Shown here: piece after piece, positions 58,097-64,000 of the stretch
Layout: each line of letters opens with the position of its first letter
Position numbering within the stretch: the stretch's first letter is position 1
Assembly: GCF_000381885.1 (NCBI RefSeq)
Contig: NZ_KB907211.1
Span: 124,001 to 188,000, forward strand
Source of the DNA: Actinomadura atramentaria DSM 43919
GTDB taxonomy: Bacteria; Actinomycetota; Actinomycetes; Streptosporangiales; Streptosporangiaceae
Direction: 5' to 3'
Length of the DNA stretch: 64,000 bases
Made by a program: the position numbers and the translations under genes
Notes under the pieces: generated by a model
What the model was told of the DNA's origin: nothing
Databases searched by the model: none
The model's input: only the letters and a program-made list of their open reading frames with translations

Positions 58097-59229
58097 GCGG
58101 GACCGCCCAGCGGGAGTTCGGCGCGGACGGTGAAGCCGCCCTCGGCGCGGGGCTCGGCGCGCAGCCGCCCGCCGAGCGCGGCGACGCGCTCGCGCATCCC
58201 GAGCAGGCCGGTGCCGGGGACGGGCGGCGCGTCCGGGTCGGCGCGGCCGTCGTCGTCCACCCGCACGACCAGCGCCGCGTCGGCGTAGTCGATGCGGACG
58301 GCCGCCGCCGCGCCGCCGGAGTGCCGGGACACGTTGGTCAGCGCCTCCTGGACGATCCGGTACGCGGCACGGTCCACCTCGGCGGGCAGTTCGCGGCGCG
58401 CGCCGGACACCGCGACGGTCGCCGACAGGCCCGTCGAGCGGGCGCGTTCCACCAGGTCGTCCAGCCGGTCGAGGCCGCTGGCCCGCGTGTCCTCGGTGCC
58501 GTCGTCGCGCAGGACCTCCAGCGTGGCGCGCAGCTCGCGCATCGCGTCGGAGCTGGCCTCCTGGATGGCCAGCAGCGCGGGCGGCACGTCCTCGCCGCGC
58601 CGCCGCGCGAGGTGGACGGCGACCCCGGCCTGGACCTTGATGATCGAGATGCTGTGCGTGAGCGAGTCGTGCAGCTCGCGCGCGATGCGCAGCCGTTCCT
58701 CGCCCGCGCGGCGGCGGGCGGTCTCGTCGCGGGTGCGCTCGGCCTCGGCGGCGCGCCGCTCGGCCTCTTCCAGGTACGCCTGGCGGTGCCGGGTGACGAC
58801 GGCCGCGATGCCGGACGCGACGAACCAGCCCATGAGCAGCGACGTGTCCTGTAGATCCCGAACGGTCGTGGACGAACCGTGCAGATGCGTCGCCAGATCC
58901 CCGCCGAGGTAGGCGGCCGCCGCCAGCGCGGCGGGCACCCGGTGCCCCGCGTGGACGGCCGCGAACACCGTCACCATCACCGGGAACGCGGCGGTGAGGC
59001 CGGGCTGCACGTGCAGCGCGACCGGGAGCATGCACGCCGTGCTGACGATCAGCGCGGCCAGCGGCGCGCGCCGCCAGCCGACGAGCGCCAGCGCGCCCGC
59101 GAGCGCTCCCGCGAGGTCGAGCGCGCCCGCGTCCGGCGTGTTCGCCACGACGACCGCCAGCAGCGCGGCCATGACGAGGGCGAGCAGGCCGTCCTCGACG
59201 AGCGGCCGCGACCGGTCCGAAATGCTCAT
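58093..59229 (-). CDS. sensor histidine kinase (HisKA_3)
   Basis: 378 residues. Four to six membrane helices in residues 1-150, a coiled coil (EEAERRAAEAERTRDETARRRAGEERL), phospho-acceptor motif RIARELHDSLTHSISII, then ATPase (AYRIVQEALTNVSRHS, GTGLLGMRERV). Partner of the response regulator downstream. Leaderless -10 box TAATCT supports ATG 59229. Confidence 0.88.
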   Translation of the reverse strand: MSISDRSRPLVEDGLLALVMAALLAVVVANTPDAGALDLAGALAGALALVGWRRAPLAALIVSTACMLPVALHVQPGLTAAFPVMVTVFAAVHAGHRVPAALAAAAYLGGDLATHLHGSSTTVRDLQDTSLLMGWFVASGIAAVVTRHRQAYLEEAERRAAEAERTRDETARRRAGEERLRIARELHDSLTHSISIIKVQAGVAVHLARRRGEDVPPALLAIQEASSDAMRELRATLEVLRDDGTEDTRASGLDRLDDLVERARSTGLSATVAVSGARRELPAEVDRAAYRIVQEALTNVSRHSGGAAAAVRIDYADAALVVRVDDDGRADPDAPPVPGTGLLGMRERVAALGGRLRAEPRAEGGFTVRAELPLGGPA

Positions 59230-59235
59230 TCGCGT

Positions 59236-59241
59236 AGATTA
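59236..59241 (-). promoter_or_regulatory. -10 box of leaderless promoter for the sensor kinase
   Basis: TAATCT on the minus strand, six bases from the ATG at 59229. Confidence 0.55.
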
Positions 59242-59386
59242 CGGCGGTCGGACGCCGGAAGTCCTCGTCGCCGGGTCGTAAGAAACCGCTACTCCCCAGG
59301 TAGTACGAGCGCCGGACGTACGCCCCCGGTGCCGGGCCGAAGAGTCATCCCCGGCACGACGACCGCGAACCGGTCCGAAGCCCACG

Positions 59387-60838
59387 ATGTCCGGCATGAA
59401 CACGACCCACGTCCGGGGCGGCCGCCGCCCCCTCGCCGCACCCGCGGCCCGGCCGGGACTCGTCCTCGCCGCCGTCGCCGTCGTCCAGTTCATGGTGTCG
59501 CTCGACCTGTCGGTGGTGAACGTCGGGCTGCCGGAGATCGGGCGCGGCCTCGGGTTCAGCACCGCCGGGCTGACCTGGGTGATCCACGGCTACGCGCTCA
59601 CGTTCGGCGGGCTGCTGCTGCTCGGCGGGAAGGCCGCCGACCGGTACGGGCACAAGCGCGTCCTGCTGTCCGGGCTCGGGCTGTTCGGGCTGGCGTCCCT
59701 GCTCGGCGGGTTCGCGCAGGAGCCCGGCCAGCTCGTCGCCGCCCGCGTCGCGCAGGGCGTCGGGGCCGCCGCGCTCGCCCCGGCCGCGCTCGCGCTGCTG
59801 GCCACGACGTTCCCCGAGGGCCGGGCGCGGGTTCGCGCCTACGGCGTGTGGAGCGCGACGAACGCCGCCGGGGGCGCGTTCGGCGTGCTGATCGGCGGCC
59901 TGCTCACCGAGTACACGAGCTGGCGCGCGGTGATGTTCGTGAGCGCGCCGATGGCCGCCGGGGCGCTGGTCATGGCGTGGCGCGGGGTGGTCGCGGCGCC
60001 GCCCGCGCGCGACAGCCGGCCGGACGTCCTCGGCGCGGCCCTGGTCACGGGGGGCATGGTGGCGCTGGTGTTCGGCGTCGTCCGCACGGACCGGTACGCG
60101 TGGACGTCGCCCGTCACGCTGGCGACGCTCGGCACGGCCGCCGTCCTGCTGGCCGCGTTCGTCGTGGTCGAGCGGACGACCCGCCGCGATCCGCTGATCA
60201 GGCTCGGCCTGTTCGCCAACCGCTCCGTCGCCGGGGCCAACGGGTTCAGCATCCTGGTCGGCGCGGCCATGGCCTCGTCGTTCTACTTCATGTCGCTGTA
60301 CCTGCAGCAGGTCCTCGGGAAGGGCGCGGCGCTGACCGGGGCCATGTTCCTGCCGTTCGCGCTCGGCGCGGTCGTCGGCGCGGTGATCGCCATCAAGCTC
60401 GGCTACCGGTTCCGGCCCCGGACGCTGATGGTGGTCGGCGGGTTCATGGCCGCCGCCGGGTTCGTCTGGTTCGGGATGATCAGCCCGGACGGGAGCTACG
60501 CGGTCGACGTCCTCGGCCCGTCCATCCTCGCCAGCGTCGGGTTCGGGCTCTGCCTCGGGCCGCTCGCCGCGACGGCCACGACGGGCGTCGCGCCCGGCGA
60601 GACCGGCACCGCGTCCGGCCTGCTCAACAGCTCGCGGCAGATCGGCGCGTCCCTCGGCCTGGCCGCCCTCGGCACCGCCGCCGAGCACCGCACCGGCCAC
60701 CTGGTGACGGCCGCGACCCTGAGCGACGGGTACGCGCTCGGGCTGACGCTCGGGGCCGCGCTGCTGGTCGCGGGGACGCTCGTCGCGGTCGCCGTCCTGC
60801 CCCGCACCGGCGCCGCGCCCGTCCCCGACGCCGCCTGA
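59387..60838 (+). CDS. MFS drug/multidrug efflux transporter (DHA2, EmrB/QacA-like)
   Basis: 483 residues with 14 hydrophobic segments. SLDLSVVNVGLPEIG (motif D1), GGKAADRYGHKRVLLSG (motif A), AARVAQGVGAAALAPAALAL (motif B) and GGAFGVLIGGLL (motif C). Proton-driven export of drugs or a natural product. ATG 59396 is an alternative start. Heads the cluster with the cupin and two ABC transporters. Confidence 0.87.
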   Translation: MSGMNTTHVRGGRRPLAAPAARPGLVLAAVAVVQFMVSLDLSVVNVGLPEIGRGLGFSTAGLTWVIHGYALTFGGLLLLGGKAADRYGHKRVLLSGLGLFGLASLLGGFAQEPGQLVAARVAQGVGAAALAPAALALLATTFPEGRARVRAYGVWSATNAAGGAFGVLIGGLLTEYTSWRAVMFVSAPMAAGALVMAWRGVVAAPPARDSRPDVLGAALVTGGMVALVFGVVRTDRYAWTSPVTLATLGTAAVLLAAFVVVERTTRRDPLIRLGLFANRSVAGANGFSILVGAAMASSFYFMSLYLQQVLGKGAALTGAMFLPFALGAVVGAVIAIKLGYRFRPRTLMVVGGFMAAAGFVWFGMISPDGSYAVDVLGPSILASVGFGLCLGPLAATATTGVAPGETGTASGLLNSSRQIGASLGLAALGTAAEHRTGHLVTAATLSDGYALGLTLGAALLVAGTLVAVAVLPRTGAAPVPDAA

Positions 60839-60868
60839 CCCGCCGCAACCGCAGAGAGGACGCCCGCC

Positions 60869-61249
60869 GTGGCCGTCTCCCCGATCGACCTCTTCACGTC
60901 CGACATCCGCTTCGGCCCGGACGGCCGGGTGCGCGCCGAACCGGCCGCGCCCGCCGCCGCGCGCGACGGCTGGCGGCTGACGGCGCGGCACGCCAAGACC
61001 GCCGCCGACGTCCGCGCGGACCAGTGGGAAATCCACCCCGAGGCCGACGAGATCGTGTCCTGCCTCATCGGCAAGATCCGCCTCCACCTGCGCCCGGAGC
61101 GCCCCGGCCAGGCCGAGGAGGTCGTCCGGCTGCGCGCCGGGACCGCCGCCATCGTGCCGTGCGGCCGCTGGCACCGCATCGAGCTGGACGTGCCGAGCAG
61201 CATCATCGCCGTCACGCTCCCGCGCGGCAGCCGCCGGGAGGGGCGATGA
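60869..61249 (+). CDS. cupin-domain protein
   Basis: 126 residues, a single cupin barrel (HPEADEIVSCLIGKIRLHL, then GTAAIVPCGRWHRIEL) with the His/Glu metal ligands partly preserved. Function unknown. 30 bases after the MFS gene and ATGA-coupled to the ABC transporter, so all are one operon. Confidence 0.75.
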   Translation: MAVSPIDLFTSDIRFGPDGRVRAEPAAPAAARDGWRLTARHAKTAADVRADQWEIHPEADEIVSCLIGKIRLHLRPERPGQAEEVVRLRAGTAAIVPCGRWHRIELDVPSSIIAVTLPRGSRREGR

Positions 61250-62991
61250 CCGGGGACGCCGGGCTGCTCCGCCCGTACCGCTGGAGCTTCGCCGCCGTCG
61301 TCGGGTCGCAGGTCGTCGGGGCGGTGGCGGGGCTCGCGCCGCTGCTGGCCGTCGCCGAGCTGGGCCGGGCACTGCTGGCGTCCGGGCCGGTCGACCACGG
61401 GCCGGTCGACCACGGGCGTGTATGGACGGCCGTGGCCGTGGGCGCGGCCGGGCTGCTGGTCCGGCTGGTGTTCACCGCCGCCTCGTCCGGCCTCGCGCAT
61501 CTGCTGGACGGCCGGGTGCAGCTCGCGTTCCGGCGGCGGCTGGCCGCGCGGCTCGGGCGCGCGCCGATCGGCTGGCTGTCGGGGCGGCGGACGGGCGAGC
61601 TGGCCAAGGCGGTGGGGGAGGACGTCAGCGCCGTCCACCCGTTCATCGCGCACACGCCCGGCGAGCTGATCTCCGCGTTCCTGGTGCCGCTGGTGTCGCT
61701 CGTCTACCTGTTCACCGTGGACTGGCGGCTGACGCTGATCACGCTCATCCCCGTCGTGCTGGCGGTGGCGCTGGTGCCGCTGATGATGACGCCGTTCCGG
61801 CTCCGCGAGCAGCAGGAGTTCGACGACGCGATGGGGCGCATCGCGAGTTCCGCCGTCGAGTTCGTCGAGGGCATCGCGGTCGTGAAGACGTTCGGCGGCT
61901 CCGGCCGCGCGCACCGGCGCTTCCGGCAGGCCGCCGACGACTTCGCCGCGACGTTCACCCGGTGGGTGCGCGGCGTGTCGTGGATCGCCGCCGGGATGCA
62001 GCTCGCGCTGTCGCCGCCGTTCGTGCTGCTCGTCGTCCTGACGGGCGGCGCGGTCCTGATCACGAACGGGTCCATGCCCGCCGCGGACCTCCTGCCGTTC
62101 CTGCTGCTCGGCCTCGGGCTGACCGCCCCGGTGGCCGCGCTCGGGCACGGGTTCGACGACATGCAGGCAGCCCGGCGCGCGCTCGGCCGCATCCGGGACG
62201 TGCTCGCGGTGCGGCCGCTGCCCGAGCCCGCGCGGCCCGTCGCGCCGCGCGGGCACCGGGTGGAGCTGCGCGACGTCCGGTTCGCCTATGAGGACGGGCC
62301 TGACGTGCTGCGCGGCGTCGACCTGGTGCTCGAACCGGGGACGGTCACGGCGATCGTCGGCCCGTCCGGCAGCGGGAAGTCGACGCTCGTCCAACTCCTG
62401 CCGCGCTTCTTCGACCCGACGGGCGGCTCCGTCCGCCTCGGCGGCGTGGACCTGCGGGAACTGGGCAGCGCGCGGCTCTACCGGATGGTGTCGTTCGTGT
62501 TCCAGGACGTCCGGCTGCTGCGGGCGTCCGTCACCGACAACATCGCGCTCGCCGTGCCGGACGCCGATCCGGACGCCGTCGTGCGCGCGGCGCGGCTGGC
62601 GAACATCCACGACCGCGTCCTCGAACTGCCGCGCGGCTACGAGACGGTCCTCGGGGAGGAGTCGGGCCTGTCCGGCGGCGAGGCGCAGCGGATCGCGCTG
62701 GCCCGCGCGCTGCTCACCGACGCGCCCGTCCTGGTCCTGGACGAGGCGACGGCGTTCGCCGACCCCGGGACCGAGCGGGCCGTCCGCAATGCGCTGGAGA
62801 CGCTGCGCGGCGACCGGACGATCCTCGTCATCGCCCACCGGCTGGAGACCGTCGCCGGGGCCGACACCGTCGTCCTGCTGGACGAGGGCGCGGTGGTCGA
62901 GCGCGGCGCGCCCGCCGAACTGCTGGAGCGCGACGGGGCGTTCGCCGCGTTCTGGCGCTCCCACCTGCGAGAAGAGGAGAACGCCCGATGA
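61246..62991 (+). CDS. ABC exporter half-transporter (permease-ATPase), first of a pair
   Basis: 581 residues. N-terminal membrane domain of about six helices, including the TGELAKAVGEDVSAVHPFIAHT coupling region; ATPase with Walker A GPSGSGKST, signature LSGGEAQRIALARALL and Walker B VLVLDEATAFADP. Type IV exporter. Resembles the IrtA/IrtB-like heterodimers of actinobacterial siderophore transport but lacks a SIP domain. A 15-base direct repeat encodes GPVDHGPVDHG near residue 48. Confidence 0.88.
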   Translation: MTGDAGLLRPYRWSFAAVVGSQVVGAVAGLAPLLAVAELGRALLASGPVDHGPVDHGRVWTAVAVGAAGLLVRLVFTAASSGLAHLLDGRVQLAFRRRLAARLGRAPIGWLSGRRTGELAKAVGEDVSAVHPFIAHTPGELISAFLVPLVSLVYLFTVDWRLTLITLIPVVLAVALVPLMMTPFRLREQQEFDDAMGRIASSAVEFVEGIAVVKTFGGSGRAHRRFRQAADDFAATFTRWVRGVSWIAAGMQLALSPPFVLLVVLTGGAVLITNGSMPAADLLPFLLLGLGLTAPVAALGHGFDDMQAARRALGRIRDVLAVRPLPEPARPVAPRGHRVELRDVRFAYEDGPDVLRGVDLVLEPGTVTAIVGPSGSGKSTLVQLLPRFFDPTGGSVRLGGVDLRELGSARLYRMVSFVFQDVRLLRASVTDNIALAVPDADPDAVVRAARLANIHDRVLELPRGYETVLGEESGLSGGEAQRIALARALLTDAPVLVLDEATAFADPGTERAVRNALETLRGDRTILVIAHRLETVAGADTVVLLDEGAVVERGAPAELLERDGAFAAFWRSHLREEENAR

Positions 62992-64000
62992 TCCGGACGC
63001 TGCTGCGCGTGCTGGGCGACGAGTACGCCCGGCCCGTCCGCCGCACGCTGGCGCTGCTGGCGGCGGCGGCCGTGGCCGAGGGTTTGGCGTACGGGCTGCT
63101 GGTCCCCGTCCTGCGCGCCCTGCTCGGCGACGACCCGGCGGACGCCCGGCCGTGGCTCATCGCGTTCGGCGCGGCTTTCGCCGGATACGCGGTGCTGCGG
63201 TACTTCAGCGACCTGTCGGGGTTCCGCGCCGGGACCGTGCTGCTGCGCGGCATGTACCACCGGCTCGGCGACCACCTGGCCCGGCTGCCCGTCGGCTGGT
63301 ACGGCGCGGGCCGCGTCGGGGAGGTGTCGGTGCTGGCCAGCCGGGGCGTGCTCCAGGCGATGAGCGTGCTGGCGCACCTGCTCGGGCCGTTCGTGTCCGC
63401 GTGCGTGACGCCGCTGACGATCGTCGGCGTGATGCTCGTCTTCAACTGGCAGCTCGGGCTCGCGGCGCTGGCCGCCGTACCGGTCGTCGCGGCGGTGCAG
63501 ATCTGGACGGGCCGCGCCACGGCCGCCGCCGACGCCGCCCGGCACGACCGCGACCACGACGCCGCCGCGCGCGTGGTCGAGTACCTGCGGGCGCAGCCGG
63601 TGCTGCGCGCCGGAGGCCGGACGGGCGAGCGCTTCGGGCTGCTGGACGACGCGCTGCGCGGGCTGGAGCGCACGTCCCGCCGAACCGTGCTGGCGGCGCT
63701 GCCCGGGGTGCTCGGCCTGACGGCCGTCGTCCAGGCGGTGTTCACCGCGCTGCTCGTCCTCGGCGCGGCGCTCGCGCTCGGCGGGCGCGTCGGCGCGGCG
63801 GAACTGCTGGCGGTGCTCGTCCTCGCCGCCCGGTGCGCGGACCCGCTGCTGTCGCTGGCGGAGGCGGGCGGCAAGCTGCGCGCCGCGCGCTCGGAGCTGG
63901 CGCGGCTCGACGCGGTGCTGAGCGCCGAGCCGCTGCCGGAGCCGCGCGAGCCCGTCCGGCCGCGCGGGCACGGGCTGGCGTTCGAGTCCGTCACGTTCCG
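62988..64000 (+). CDS. ABC exporter half-transporter, second of a pair (cut by window end)
   Basis: Reads from ATG 62988 (ATGA overlap) to the window edge, 337 residues: six-helix membrane domain (VGWYGAGRVGEVSVLASRGV coupling region) and the start of the ATPase (GHGLAFESVTF). Partner of the preceding half-transporter. The ATPase motifs lie beyond the window. Confidence 0.87.
   Translation, partial: MIRTLLRVLGDEYARPVRRTLALLAAAAVAEGLAYGLLVPVLRALLGDDPADARPWLIAFGAAFAGYAVLRYFSDLSGFRAGTVLLRGMYHRLGDHLARLPVGWYGAGRVGEVSVLASRGVLQAMSVLAHLLGPFVSACVTPLTIVGVMLVFNWQLGLAALAAVPVVAAVQIWTGRATAAADAARHDRDHDAAARVVEYLRAQPVLRAGGRTGERFGLLDDALRGLERTSRRTVLAALPGVLGLTAVVQAVFTALLVLGAALALGGRVGAAELLAVLVLAARCADPLLSLAEAGGKLRAARSELARLDAVLSAEPLPEPREPVRPRGHGLAFESVTF

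Noticed and set aside
58879-61245. N-terminal extension of the first ABC exporter frame up to 58879
   Set aside because: The extension runs through the MFS and cupin genes in the wrong frame; translation starts at ATG 61246, overlapping the cupin stop.

Overview
The window is very GC-rich actinobacterial chromosome: GTG/TTG starts, ATGA/GTGA translational overlaps and many leaderless promoters. Gene content (red-type RuBisCO with CbbX, a fabD-fabH-acpP-fabF-accD fatty-acid operon with a nearby FasR-type regulator, aceE followed by DUF3052 and AhpE, an AbaA/WhiJ/DUF397 cluster) fits a filamentous actinomycete. I suspect Thermomonosporaceae (Actinomadura-like), but that is inference from gene content. 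No rRNA, CRISPR array or IS element was seen; one tRNA gene (Val, anticodon TAC) is present at 48.56 kb.

Layout. 0-6.8 kb: housekeeping genes (end of a RecQ-PRTase helicase, PfkB kinase, GNAT/acyl-CoA synthetase fusion, DUF5998, phosphodiesterase, sulfurtransferase). 6.8-10.1 kb: minus-strand operon of an ECF-like sigma factor, a small beta-sandwich protein and a TPR-CHAT protease-like protein. 10.5-12.5 kb: DUF3145, then a lower-GC islet with an unknown protein and a secreted lectin-like protein. 12.8-17.9 kb: type II fatty-acid synthase operon (fabD, fabH, acpP, fabF, accD). 18.0-22 kb: a 211-bp dispersed element, NUDIX gene, AbaA-type ATPase and partners, three tandem DUF397 genes and a WhiJ-type regulator, sitting between fabD and its likely regulator fasR (23.2-24.4 kb). 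24.5-28.8 kb: secreted hydrolase, a two-component system, WYL regulator and VOC protein. 29-34.2 kb: aceE, YjbQ, DUF3052, AhpE. 34.2-44.6 kb: an unusual membrane-anchored solute-binding fusion, a second inverted copy of the dispersed element, then a carbon-fixation region (phosphoribulokinase, two-component system, reductase, CbbR-type LysR, cbbL, cbbS, cbbX). 44.6-51.6 kb: PAC2 protein, SDR and CMD-family genes with a TetR regulator, DHFR-like protein, tRNA-Val, SMI1/KNR4 protein, Uma2 nuclease-like protein and an orphan signal peptidase I. 51.6-64 kb: iron-siderophore region (ATPase and two FecCD permeases, divergent iron box, binding lipoprotein, siderophore-reductase/O-methyltransferase fusion), another two-component system, an MFS pump, a cupin and two ABC exporter half-transporters, the last cut by the window edge.

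Working together. The fab operon makes fatty acids from pyruvate-derived acetyl-CoA (aceE). The cbb genes could refix CO2 if the rest of the cycle lies elsewhere. The iron region imports ferri-siderophore, reduces it and is probably repressed by a DmdR/IdeR-type regulator. Most likely new biology: the solute-binding fusion (34.2-35.8 kb), the reductase-methyltransferase fusion (55.6-57.4 kb), the sigma-CHAT operon, the paired dispersed element, and the mixed-class RuBisCO/PRK module.
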